Source of the DNA: Sphingobacterium sp. SRCM116780
GTDB lineage: Bacteria; Bacteroidota; Bacteroidia; Sphingobacteriales; Sphingobacteriaceae
Assembly: GCF_021442025.1 (NCBI RefSeq)
Contig: NZ_CP090446.1
Location: forward strand, 1,116,001-1,180,000
DNA length: 64,000 nucleotides
Direction of reading: 5' to 3'
Shown here: piece by piece, positions 52,974 to 61,491 of the stretch
Numbering within the stretch: the stretch's first letter is position 1
How the letters are laid out: the number at the start of each line of letters is the position of its first letter
Program-made: the position numbers and the translations under genes
The notes under the pieces: model-generated
The model's input: only the letters and a program-made list of their open reading frames with translations
Database searches by the model: none
What the model was told of the DNA's origin: nothing

Positions 52974-54074
52974 ATGAAATCCAGCTATAGGAAACCTTTG
53001 ATTTGTACGATCATCCTTCTTATCATGATCGGAATACTTTCCTTACTGGAAGGCAATACTGCTTTTGTGGAGCATTATTTTTCGAGATCATGGTACCCTT
53101 TATTTTCTTACTTACCACAATTTGTATTGGGTTATTTACCCTTTAGTTTTGGTGATCTATTTTATGCAGGAATTATCGTTTATCTACTTGTGCTATTCAT
53201 TTCTATCTTTAAGTATTTATTAAAAAAAACTTATACAAAATCTATTCAATCAGCTATTTATTTGATCAATATGATCTTAGGTTTATATCTGTTTTTTTAT
53301 ATCAGTTGGGGAATGAATTATTATCGATCTCCGATTGCACAAAATACGGATTTAAGTACAGATAGTCTTAAGTTAGCCGATTATTTGATTCTATTAGAGA
53401 AGAGTTTGGATTCTACCAATTATTTACGCTCTCAAGTTAATCCAAAAGATTGGGTAGCTAAGTCTGAAAAAATTAAAGATGATATGGAACGATTAGTGAT
53501 AACTGATACCACATTCCAATATTTTCTGTCGACGACATTAATTCATGCAAAAGGACCATTAAACAGTTCTTGGGTATCCTATTTTGGTGTATCAGGCTAT
53601 TTTAATCCTTTCACGCATGAGGCGCATGTTAATCAAGCAATGCCTGTTTTTTCAAGTCCATTTACCTATGTGCATGAACTCGCACATCAGCAGGGAATTG
53701 GTTTTGAAGATGAGGCTAATTTTATCGCCTATGTGCGATTAAAAAATCATCCCGAAACGTTTTATCGTTACTCCAACTACTTGCAGACAACCTCTTATTT
53801 GTTGCGTGAATTAAGAGGAATTGATAAAGATTTATTCCTTACGTATAAAGATCGACTCTCAAGCGCAGTTTTAAGCGATTTGAAGGAGGAAGCTGAATTT
53901 TGGAGTACCTATACAGGTTGGATTAATAAAGTCTCTGATTTGTTTTATAATGGCTATTTGAAGCATAATAACCAATCGGAGGGACTCGCCCGTTATGATA
54001 GAATGACCAGACTGGTGCTTGCTTATGAATTAAAGCAACATGGTTGTCTAGTCAAACCTAAGACGACCAAATAG
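52974..54074 (+). CDS. DUF3810 membrane protein with HExxH motif
   Basis: Three hydrophobic helices (about residues 8-26, 55-77 and 95-115) precede a large extracytoplasmic domain. That domain contains HELAHQQGIGFEDEANF, an HExxH metallopeptidase motif with downstream Glu, as is typical of DUF3810. The family is Bacteroidota-centred and has no described activity; a zinc peptidase is inferred from the motif. The length is 366 residues. It starts seven bases after the nucleoid-protein gene and ends at a terminator. Confidence 0.88.
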   Translation: MKSSYRKPLICTIILLIMIGILSLLEGNTAFVEHYFSRSWYPLFSYLPQFVLGYLPFSFGDLFYAGIIVYLLVLFISIFKYLLKKTYTKSIQSAIYLINMILGLYLFFYISWGMNYYRSPIAQNTDLSTDSLKLADYLILLEKSLDSTNYLRSQVNPKDWVAKSEKIKDDMERLVITDTTFQYFLSTTLIHAKGPLNSSWVSYFGVSGYFNPFTHEAHVNQAMPVFSSPFTYVHELAHQQGIGFEDEANFIAYVRLKNHPETFYRYSNYLQTTSYLLRELRGIDKDLFLTYKDRLSSAVLSDLKEEAEFWSTYTGWINKVSDLFYNGYLKHNNQSEGLARYDRMTRLVLAYELKQHGCLVKPKTTK

Positions 54075-54103
54075 AAAAAGCGAGCACTGCTCGCTTTTTC
54101 TAT
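54071..54103. terminator. Terminator at the DUF3810 stop
   Basis: A 15-bp stem overlapping the stop codon (arms 54071-54085 and 54089-54103) with an ACT loop serves both convergent genes. Confidence 0.9.
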
Positions 54104-54738
54104 TGTGTACTTATGATTTCTGTTTTACCATCTATTCCAGGACTACCTGAATAAATTTGACCCTGTGGAAGCCCTCTGAGTCCAGCAGGAGCCTGTCTTA
54201 CACGATCATAAATATTTCTTAAATCGCTAGTAGCATTTACCGCTTTTCCTCCAGCTTCATTGGAGACACGTAGATAATTTGTTTCCTTTTTATCCTTTAG
54301 TTGTGGATGAATGCTATTATCCAAAAGCTCTAGTTTGACATTGCCACCATTTCCATTTGGATATGTTTTAGTACCGTTAAATGCATTGTCACCTTTGGCG
54401 ATAATATAAAGCGAACCTAATTTCTTGAAATTTGATTGGATATTGAAATGAGACCCGTTGTTTTTTCCATCTGTTCCCGAGATGGAGACATTGTTACCGA
54501 TTATGGCATTACCAATGGTTAGATTCACATTTTTCTGACCATAAAAAATTAAAGAAGCCTTATCATCCATAATCAAGGTGTCAATATGAATGCTGCTTAT
54601 CGAATCGGAAGATTTATTGTTAAAGACTTTTTTAGCCTTTTTCCCGATTTCTAATTTACTGATATGTTCCATGTTGCTTTGTGCATAAGACTGCAATGCA
54701 AAAAAAGCAAATACTGTAATTGTTAATAGTTTTTTCAT
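54100..54738 (-). CDS. Hypothetical secreted protein
   Basis: A signal peptide (MKKLLTITVFAFFALQSYAQ) is followed by about 190 residues rich in Asn, Gly, Ser and Lys, with repeating beta-like patterns (IGNAIIGNNVSISGTDG, LYIIAKGDNAFNG). I recognise no family. The pattern suggests a beta-helical or adhesin-like extracellular fold. I start it at 54738, not at the longer 54765, because this gives a canonical signal peptide. It stands alone upstream of lpxB on the same strand. Confidence 0.7.
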   Translation of the reverse strand: MKKLLTITVFAFFALQSYAQSNMEHISKLEIGKKAKKVFNNKSSDSISSIHIDTLIMDDKASLIFYGQKNVNLTIGNAIIGNNVSISGTDGKNNGSHFNIQSNFKKLGSLYIIAKGDNAFNGTKTYPNGNGGNVKLELLDNSIHPQLKDKKETNYLRVSNEAGGKAVNATSDLRNIYDRVRQAPAGLRGLPQGQIYSGSPGIDGKTEIISTQ

Positions 54739-54804
54739 AGTGAATGGTAGTTTTGTATAAAACAATAACCATTAGACAATCTAACCTACGAAAAGTTTAA
54801 TATT

Positions 54805-55914
54805 TTACTTTAAATACTGAACAATCAATTTTGCTGTTTTCTGAGAGGCACCTGGTTGTCCTAGTTTTTCAGCTAAAATATCATAATTTTCCATCACACT
54901 TGCGCGGTATTCCGGCTTATTGATTAATTGCGCTAATTCTTCTGCAATATCATACGTCGTGCAATCGTCTTGAATCAATTCGCGAACGGATAAAAAATCA
55001 TTGATCAAATTGACCAACGAGATAAATTTTACTTTGATCACTTGTTTGGCAATCCAAATCGAGATCACATTGGCTTTATAGACCACAACTTGCGGAACTT
55101 TTAAGATCCCGGTCTCCAACGTTGCTGTTCCACTTGTTACCACTGCTGCCTCAGCATGTTTTAATAAATCGTAGGTTGCATTAAAGACAACAGGAATTTG
55201 CTGTTCACCTATATATTGCTGATAATAGGTTTTATCAAAATTTGGAGCACCTGCAATGACAAATTGATGCATAGGGAAGAGGTAAGTCAAATTTGCCATA
55301 ATGGGTAATAACTTGGCGATTTCCATCTTACGGCTTCCAGGCAACAGAGCTATGATGGGTCTTTCTGATAGTTGCTGATCTGCAATAAAGTTCGGATTAA
55401 ATTTGTATGCAGAAATGGCATCTAACAAAGGATTTCCTACATAATCAACGGGCATTTTCCACTTTTTATAAAAATCAACTTCAAAAGGTAGAATACAAAA
55501 CATATGATCGACTATCCGCTTGATTTTAACGACCCGTTTTTGATTCCAAGCCCATACCTTTGGAGAGATATAGTAACAGGTTTTGATCCCTTTTTTCTTT
55601 GCAAAATCAGCAATCTTGAGATTAAATCCTGGAAAATCTATTAAAATAACACAATCAGGTCGTTCTTTAAGAATGTCTTCTTTGACTTTCTTTAGATTTC
55701 TAGAAATGGTTCCCAAATTTTTCAATACTTCTACAAAGCCCATAAAAGCCATTTCAGAAGTGTGAATCAGTGCCTTTTGTTGTGTAGCCTGTTCCATTTG
55801 GTCTCCACCCACAATTTTAAAAGTAGCTTCAGCATCTTCCGCTTTTAACGCATTGATTAAGTTTGAACCATGTAGATCTCCGGAAGTTTCGCCTGCTATA
55901 AGATAGTATTTCAT
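54805..55914 (-). CDS. lpxB: Lipid-A-disaccharide synthase
   Basis: LpxB joins UDP-2,3-diacylglucosamine and lipid X at the inner membrane in lipid A synthesis. The family opening is MKYYLIAGETSGDLHGSNL. Downstream are CYYISPKVWAWNQKRV, ALLPGSRKMEI and the AAVVTSGTATLETG donor-binding loop. The length is 369 residues. The presence of LpxB confirms a Gram-negative envelope. No other lpx genes are adjacent. Confidence 0.96.
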   Translation of the reverse strand: MKYYLIAGETSGDLHGSNLINALKAEDAEATFKIVGGDQMEQATQQKALIHTSEMAFMGFVEVLKNLGTISRNLKKVKEDILKERPDCVILIDFPGFNLKIADFAKKKGIKTCYYISPKVWAWNQKRVVKIKRIVDHMFCILPFEVDFYKKWKMPVDYVGNPLLDAISAYKFNPNFIADQQLSERPIIALLPGSRKMEIAKLLPIMANLTYLFPMHQFVIAGAPNFDKTYYQQYIGEQQIPVVFNATYDLLKHAEAAVVTSGTATLETGILKVPQVVVYKANVISIWIAKQVIKVKFISLVNLINDFLSVRELIQDDCTTYDIAEELAQLINKPEYRASVMENYDILAEKLGQPGASQKTAKLIVQYLK

Positions 55915-56083
55915 TTGCGTGATGCTGTTTTAATAAGGTTAAAGATAAGATTATTCTTTTCTTTATGGATGATCGAAGCCCTATTTTTCCACAAAAGATC
56001 GGTATCAATAGCATATTTTGTTAATTTTTCGAATAAATGTTTTTATCTTTAATTAAGATTTAGCTAGTTTGGATCTTAAATAT

Positions 56084-56091
56084 TACTTTTG
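56084..56091 (+). promoter_or_regulatory. -7 element abutting the ftsB-like start
   Basis: TACTTTTG matches TAnnTTTG exactly and ends four bases before the ATG at 56096, implying a leaderless or near-leaderless mRNA. The -33 region is poor. Confidence 0.45.
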
Positions 56092-56095
56092 TCTT

Positions 56096-56398
56096 ATGGA
56101 TAGATTTTTAGCACTTATTCGAAATAAATATTTTTTAGCAGGAATCGCATTCACCGTATGGATGTGTTTTTTTGACCGCAATGATTTGGCAACACAATAC
56201 AGTTACCAACATCAGAAAAGTAATTTGGAGAAAGAGAAGGCTTTCTATGAAAAAGAAAATCAGAATATTATTGAGACAATCGCTGATATTCGATCTGATC
56301 AAAAGGAAGTTCAAAGAATCGCCCGAGAGAAGTATAAGATGAAGAAGGAAAATGAAGATGTATATGTGGTGACGGAGGTTGAACCGCTAGAAAAATAA
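56096..56398 (+). CDS. FtsB/DivIC-like septum formation protein
   Basis: This 100-residue protein has one membrane helix (about 9-26, FLAGIAFTVWMCFF region) followed by a coiled coil (about 35-75) and the short IAREKYKMKKENEDVYVV tail. That layout matches FtsB/DivIC proteins, which link FtsL and FtsQ in the divisome. The start is ATG at 56096; a longer frame from 56069 runs through the promoter. It is transcribed divergently from lpxB. Another small coiled-coil membrane protein is possible but less likely. Confidence 0.85.
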   Translation: MDRFLALIRNKYFLAGIAFTVWMCFFDRNDLATQYSYQHQKSNLEKEKAFYEKENQNIIETIADIRSDQKEVQRIAREKYKMKKENEDVYVVTEVEPLEK

Positions 56399-56964
56399 AA
56401 AGAGGAAAACAATCCTCTTTTTTTATGTCCTAATTTTCGGAAATCTGATCGCTATCATATTTTATCAACCATCCCATATTAATCCATTCCCTAGGTAGGA
56501 ATACTGCAGGGTATAAGCAGACTAAAAGCGTTATTCAAGAGAGCACAGTATTTGAAGGTAGTAAGAGCGTGGTAAGTGCGTTGATAGTGCATTATAGGTA
56601 TACTTTTAATACTGTATGTACGCTTAGTCTACGCTTATACCCTGCTTAGTCCCTACTTATGCACTGCTTTACACCTATCTATGAACAGCTTGGTGTCTCG
56701 TCGTATGTTTGATTATCCTAGATTAGCTATACACCTTGTGTATAGAATCCTATAATAACATTCGGATATTTCAGTGTCTCGTCGTAAAATAGCTTTTGTC
56801 AAATTGGTTTGTTTATTTTCTATCATCAAGTTGAAATAAGAAAAATTGATTGTAAAAGAGTTTGATGTGGAACGATAAATTTTATTTTTAAATATTTAAA
56901 AATATATAACTGTACCTTTATTTATTATTTTAGGACTCCTAGCTTTATAATAAAAAATAAGAAT
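56399..56964. other. 566-base gene-free region with repeat island and direct repeat
   Basis: No gene is supported. The region contains a phased repeat island (about 56495-56684) and a 13-base direct repeat GTGTCTCGTCGTA at 56693-56705 and 56774-56786. The bases just after the FtsB-like stop include an AAAAAGAGGA...TCCTCTTTTT hairpin (56396-56422), a probable terminator. The phzF-family gene follows at 56965. Confidence 0.5.
56495..56684. repeat. Helically phased 11-bp repeat island, copy 2
   Basis: Six contiguous 11-base units start at 56619, 56630, 56641, 56652, 56663 and 56674, with CTTA (or CTTT) at unit positions 5-8 in the first five. The left half has 11-base units of opposite polarity at 56561, 56572 and 56583 (GTAAG-type) and at 56506, 56517 and 56528 (GC-start). 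A perfect 13-bp inverted repeat GCAGGGTATAAGC (56506-56518) pairs with 56633-56645. It shares ordered words with the island at 26.2 kb. Confidence 0.75.
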
Positions 56965-57751
56965 ATGAAACTGACAATCTATCAGGTAGATACTTTTACA
57001 GATGAGGTATTTAAGGGAAACCCTGCAGCAGTCTGTCCGTTGAATGAATGGTTGTCTGATGAATTGTTATTGAGAATCGCTGCAGAAAACAATCTTTCAG
57101 AGACTGCTTTTTACATTCGCAAAGAAAACACATTTGAAATACGTTGGTTTACACCTCATGTAGAGGTTGACCTCTGTGGACATGCAACACTTGCCACAGC
57201 ATTTGTTTTGTATCACCACGAAAATTACCAACAACCTATTATTAACTTTTACTCTCCCCCGTAGTGGTAACTTATCAGTCGCTGTACAACAGGATTTGTT
57301 TGTATTAAATTTTCCAACAGATAATTTTTTCAAAACAGAGTTGAGCCAAGAACTGTTATCTACTACAAATAAGAAACCTATTGCTGCTTACAAAGGTAAG
57401 ACAGATTATATGTTGGTCTTCGAGCAAGAAGAAGATATTAGGGATATACAACCGAATCTGCCGCTGATTGCAGGATTAAATGCAAGAGGAGTTATTGTAA
57501 CAGCAAAAAGTACGACCTATGACTTTGTTTCTCGCTTCTTTGCACCTGCGGTAGGGGTAAATGAAGATCCTGTGTGCGGCTCTGCTCATACCACAATCAC
57601 TCCTTATTGGACTGAACAACTTAATAAATACGAATTAATAGCTATGCAAATCTCTGAGCGATCTGGACGACTATACTGTCGCTTATTAAACGACAGAGTG
57701 GAATTGGGGGGCCAAGCAATATTGTATATGAAAGGTGAAATATTTATTTAG
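56965..57751 (+). pseudogene. PhzF-family isomerase gene broken by a frameshift at a C5 run
   Basis: Two overlapping frames together make one PhzF-fold protein of about 261 residues. The first part (56965-57264) has TIYQVDTFTDEVFKGNPAAVC, NNLSETAFYIR and DLCGHATLATA, the family signature. It runs into TAG just after CCCCC (57256-57260). The second part resumes in another frame as SPRSGNLSV and contains NEDPVCGSAHTTITPYW. Removing one C restores the full frame. This could be a real mutation, a phase-variable tract, a +1 frameshift site or a sequencing error. PhzF-like proteins are often epimerase-type enzymes of unknown substrate. Confidence 0.85.
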
Positions 57752-57762
57752 AATTTGAGTTT

Positions 57763-58932
57763 ATGAAAAGTTTTTTCCTTCTATTTTTAATGAGTTTATT
57801 TGGATTTTCTGCTTACACTCAGAATGACTCTGCTAATGGATATAAACTATTTGTCAATTTAGAGAAAGCTCCATTTGATTCTTTGTCTTTACAAGACTAT
57901 ACGGAGAACAAGACTATTTTATTTACAGGGAGAAAAGTTAGTGAATTTACTTGGATGTTTTTAATTCCTGATTCAATAGCATTGAATTCGGAACGCATGA
58001 TGTTGTTGATTTCCCAATATGATTCAACCAGTAATGCCACTAGAAATGTACGTTTTTTTTCAAGGAAATATGGGGAAAGGAAAATAATATCAAATGTAGG
58101 TGTTGAGGACAGTATTAATTATATTAATGCTCGTTACGAAGGAAAGACAATATTTAAAGATGAAAAGTTCTCTGTACAGATAAATAATAAAGACTCCATA
58201 ATTTTAGGCGATATCGTTTGTGAAGATTTTGAATTGATCGTTACAAATGATAGTTCAGATATAGCCATTCGCTCGCAAGATCCTTACTTTAGTTGGTTTT
58301 TATCATACGATAATAAAAAAAATATCTCTTATGAAGATTATTTGTCATCGTATGTAAACTTATCGAAAAGATATCCTGATTCAAGGTTTTTGATTTCCTC
58401 TTTATCTGGTAATCTTGATAATTATAAATCAAAAAAGGATGTGAAGGATATTTATGATAATTTTTCTGAAAAGCATAAGCAGTCAAAATGGGCAAAGAAA
58501 ATCGAACGGTTTTTATTTGACAAATTTTATAATATTTCTTTACCAAATTTGACTTTGGGAACACGTGAAGAGATTATTCAAGATACAACGAAGTACAATT
58601 TAGTAGTTTTTTCTGCTTCCTGGTGTAAACCTTGTATCGAAGAGATTCCTATATTGAAGAAAATATATCAAGACTTACAAGAAAATTTAAATTTGACATA
58701 TATTTCTATTGATGAAGAGAAAGATTTAAAAGCATTTCAAAAATTACTCGTTACGTATAATATTCCATGGCGATCATTATTTGCTTATGAGAATCCTCAA
58801 GGAGTTAAAGATCTGTACTTTGTAAAGGGAATACCGCATTGTTTATTCATTTATCCTAATGGAAATATGGAGATAATTGATGTAAGAAAAGATGAACTAA
58901 GAAAAAAAATATATACTCAGGTTTTACCATAA
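57763..58932 (+). CDS. TlpA-like thioredoxin-fold protein
   Basis: The C-terminal 130 residues form a thioredoxin-like domain with active site ASWCKPC and the cis-Pro segment KGIPHCLFIYPNG, typical of membrane-associated thiol-disulfide reductases. The N-terminus has a signal peptide (to about residue 20, ending SAYTQ), so the protein is periplasmic. The middle (residues 25-255) is unrecognised, slightly like DUF4369-type domains that often precede such thioredoxins. It begins 11 bases after the broken phzF gene, suggesting co-transcription. Confidence 0.8.
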   Translation: MKSFFLLFLMSLFGFSAYTQNDSANGYKLFVNLEKAPFDSLSLQDYTENKTILFTGRKVSEFTWMFLIPDSIALNSERMMLLISQYDSTSNATRNVRFFSRKYGERKIISNVGVEDSINYINARYEGKTIFKDEKFSVQINNKDSIILGDIVCEDFELIVTNDSSDIAIRSQDPYFSWFLSYDNKKNISYEDYLSSYVNLSKRYPDSRFLISSLSGNLDNYKSKKDVKDIYDNFSEKHKQSKWAKKIERFLFDKFYNISLPNLTLGTREEIIQDTTKYNLVVFSASWCKPCIEEIPILKKIYQDLQENLNLTYISIDEEKDLKAFQKLLVTYNIPWRSLFAYENPQGVKDLYFVKGIPHCLFIYPNGNMEIIDVRKDELRKKIYTQVLP

Positions 58933-58986
58933 TCTATAGTAAAAGTATATGTCTTTTTGTTAAAGAGGAGGATTTATTACGGGATT

Positions 58987-59026
58987 AAAAAAATAGGGCT
59001 GTTTGTAAAAACAGCCCTATTTTTTT
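58987..59026. terminator. Bidirectional terminator between TlpA-like and APC permease genes
   Basis: A perfect 18-bp stem (58987-59004 with 59009-59026) with a GTAA loop separates convergent genes. Its right end overlaps the permease stop. Confidence 0.93.
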
Positions 59027-60512
59027 AATCTTCTAGCTTATGCTCTTCGGCATATTCTTTTCGAATCTTGGAATTCTTTTTACTGTATACAAAATAGATG
59101 ACCACACCTACGACCATCCAGATCGCTAAGCGTTCCCATGATTCTATTGGCAGGGAAGCCATCATTAACACACATACCAAAATACCCAAAATAGGAATCA
59201 CTGGTACAAATGGTGTTTTAAATGGTCTATCTAAATTAGGTTCAGTTTTTCGTAACACCAGGATACCAATGCAGACTAAAGTAAAGGCAAATAAAGTACC
59301 GATACTCACCATATGACCCAAATCGGATACGGGAACAAAACCTGCAAAAATACTTACGAAAACCATGAAGATTAAGTTTGTTTTCCATGGGGTTTGTCTT
59401 TTCGATAGGTCAGAAAAGAGTTTCGGTAATAAACCATCTTTACTCATAGAATAAAAGACACGGCTTTGACCCAACAGCATCACTAAGATAACAGAAGTAT
59501 ATCCAGCGATAATCGTTACAATTAAAGCGGTATTTAAAAAGGTATATCCTGTTTTTGCAAAAGCGGTAGCAACTGGTTTTGCATCCCCTTTAAATTCAGT
59601 ATAAGGAGCTAAGCCTGTCAATACGTAAGAAAAGAGCACATACAATAGTGTACAGATAATTAAAGAACCAATGATACCAATAGGCATTCCTTTTTTCGGG
59701 TTTTTTGCCTCTTGAGCAGCTGTACTTACCGCATCAAATCCAATAAAGGCAAAAAATACAACTCCAGCAGCTCTTAAAATCCCACTAATACCAAAATGAC
59801 CAAAATCATCACTTTTTAAGAAACTCCAAAAACCTAACTGACCACTTTTTACCAATTCTTCTCCATGGTTAACGGGAATAAATGGTGTGTGATTAGCTTC
59901 GGTAATGAATCCCCAACCCAATACAATAAAAATGAGAACAACAGCAACTTTTAAAATCACTAAAATATTGTTAACAAAGGAAGATTCCTGTGTTCCTCGC
60001 ATTAAAAGCAAAGAAAGTAAACAGACGATAACGATAGCAGGTACATTGACGACACCTCCTTCCCAGGGACCATGTAAAAACTGTGTAGGGAGTTCTACAC
60101 CTAAGGTCAATAAGAGTTGATTGAAATATTGTGACCAACTAACGGATACCGTCGCAGCTGCAAGTGCATATTCTAAAACAAGATCCCAGCCAATTATCCA
60201 AGCCATAAATTCACCCATAGTGGCATATGAATAGGTGTATGCTGATCCTGCAACAGGAATCATAGAGGCAAATTCTGCATAACATAACCCTGCAAATCCA
60301 CAACCTACAGCTGCTATAATGAAAGAGAGGACTACGGCGGGACCAGCATGATCTGCTGCTGCTATACCTGTAAGCGAGAATAGTCCAGCGCCAATAATAG
60401 CACCTACTCCTAATGCAATAAGCCCAGAACTAGAGAGTGTACGTTTTAAGGTACCTTGACCATTCTGTTCTGCTTCTGCAATTAATTTGCTAATTGATTT
60501 TTTAAAAAGCAT
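59025..60512 (-). CDS. APC family amino acid permease (cationic amino acid transporter-like)
   Basis: This 495-residue inner-membrane protein has about 12-14 helices. The APC hallmark GVGAIIGAGLFSLTGIAAADHAGPA lies at helix 1, quoted here as GAIIGAGLFSLTG, and FFAFIGFDAVSTAAQEAKNP at helix 6. This matches the CAT/YfnA subgroup of amino acid transporters. The exact substrate is uncertain. It is a single leftward gene. Confidence 0.92.
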   Translation of the reverse strand: MLFKKSISKLIAEAEQNGQGTLKRTLSSSGLIALGVGAIIGAGLFSLTGIAAADHAGPAVVLSFIIAAVGCGFAGLCYAEFASMIPVAGSAYTYSYATMGEFMAWIIGWDLVLEYALAAATVSVSWSQYFNQLLLTLGVELPTQFLHGPWEGGVVNVPAIVIVCLLSLLLMRGTQESSFVNNILVILKVAVVLIFIVLGWGFITEANHTPFIPVNHGEELVKSGQLGFWSFLKSDDFGHFGISGILRAAGVVFFAFIGFDAVSTAAQEAKNPKKGMPIGIIGSLIICTLLYVLFSYVLTGLAPYTEFKGDAKPVATAFAKTGYTFLNTALIVTIIAGYTSVILVMLLGQSRVFYSMSKDGLLPKLFSDLSKRQTPWKTNLIFMVFVSIFAGFVPVSDLGHMVSIGTLFAFTLVCIGILVLRKTEPNLDRPFKTPFVPVIPILGILVCVLMMASLPIESWERLAIWMVVGVVIYFVYSKKNSKIRKEYAEEHKLED

Positions 60513-60673
60513 AAGTATATTTTAAGTTGGTTTTTTAAATTTAAAATTGATTGTCTTCTTAATGTCAAATATAGTCTATTAAATGAAAAATGGGAAGTTT
60601 TTTTTCTTCCCATTCTTGATTCGTTAAAGATTTCTCTGTGATGTATTGCTGTCACATTTTTTATGTAAAATAA

Positions 60674-61378
60674 TTATTTTCCAGTTTTAGTGTTAAATTT
60701 TTTATAGGAGTCTATGATATATAGTTTGATATCATCTTTTGATGCTTGTTCGATGAATTTATAGCTTGGTCTGTATTGCTCTTTAAACAGCGCTAGTTCT
60801 GGATTTTTAAGCGGAGTTAAAGATTGAATAAGATCTTCAGTGAATTTACGATCAATGGCTCGCTTATGTTGCTCTTCAATAAGTAATTTGTAATTTTCGC
60901 GTGCTCTCTTTGCATTTTTTCCAAAAACACGAGAAGGTGAAACGCGGATACCTCCGCGTACTTGGCTTGCATCTGCATATTTTCCAGCTAGTTTTGTCGC
61001 ATTTATTTCTGCATGCAATCTGCTATCCGTCATTCTTTCAATATAAACTTCATTCAATTCAATAGCTGTATTTTCTCTGTTGAGGTAAATTCTTTTTACA
61101 CCGTAATCGTAAACATATACGGTATCTTTTTCATAGCCTACAGCTTCTATTGCCAAGTAATCATTTATTTGTGCATCAATGCTGAAATTACCTTCTTGAT
61201 CCGTTCTTACTTCTGTATTTGTACGTACGTTTTTAATGGATACGTCAGAAATTTTTTGACTGCTTACCAATTCCATTGCAATACCTTTAATCTTTTCTTG
61301 TGCATGTAACACCGAGAAAAAGCTACTTAAACCCAGAATTGAAAATATACTTATACTATATATGAATGATGTTTTCAT
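60674..61378 (-). CDS. Carboxypeptidase-regulatory-like domain protein
   Basis: A signal peptide (ending SVLHAQ) precedes a CarboxypepD_reg-like beta-sandwich (about residues 28-105: IKGIAMELVSSQKISDVSIKN, quoted in part, then TDQEGNFSIDA and LAIEAVGYEKDTVYV). This domain is usual at the N-terminus of TonB-dependent receptors, but here no plug or barrel follows, only a charged helical tail of about 100 residues. The protein is therefore a small periplasmic or surface protein of unknown function. The M1 peptidase gene lies upstream on the same strand, separated by a terminator. Confidence 0.82.
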   Translation of the reverse strand: MKTSFIYSISIFSILGLSSFFSVLHAQEKIKGIAMELVSSQKISDVSIKNVRTNTEVRTDQEGNFSIDAQINDYLAIEAVGYEKDTVYVYDYGVKRIYLNRENTAIELNEVYIERMTDSRLHAEINATKLAGKYADASQVRGGIRVSPSRVFGKNAKRARENYKLLIEEQHKRAIDRKFTEDLIQSLTPLKNPELALFKEQYRPSYKFIEQASKDDIKLYIIDSYKKFNTKTGK

Positions 61379-61450
61379 GTTGAATTGTTTATGATCAAAA
61401 TTACATAATAATAAGTACTAATCGGTTCGCAACAAATTATTTTAACAAAA

Positions 61451-61485
61451 AAAATGTCATAGCCTTTGGTTGACTATGACATTTT
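61451..61485 (-). terminator. Terminator downstream of the M1 peptidase gene
   Basis: A 12-bp stem (61451-61462 with 61474-61485) is followed on the minus strand by a T-run. It lies six bases beyond the peptidase stop. Confidence 0.9.
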
Positions 61486-61491
61486 CTACTA

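Noticed and set aside
55829..56014. A 61-codon gene upstream of lpxB on the same strand
   Set aside because: It overlaps the lpxB start in another frame and has no recognised features.
57167..57751. A separate gene for the second half of the phzF-family protein
   Set aside because: Its first codons are out-of-frame reading of the first half; the conserved parts join perfectly if one C is removed.
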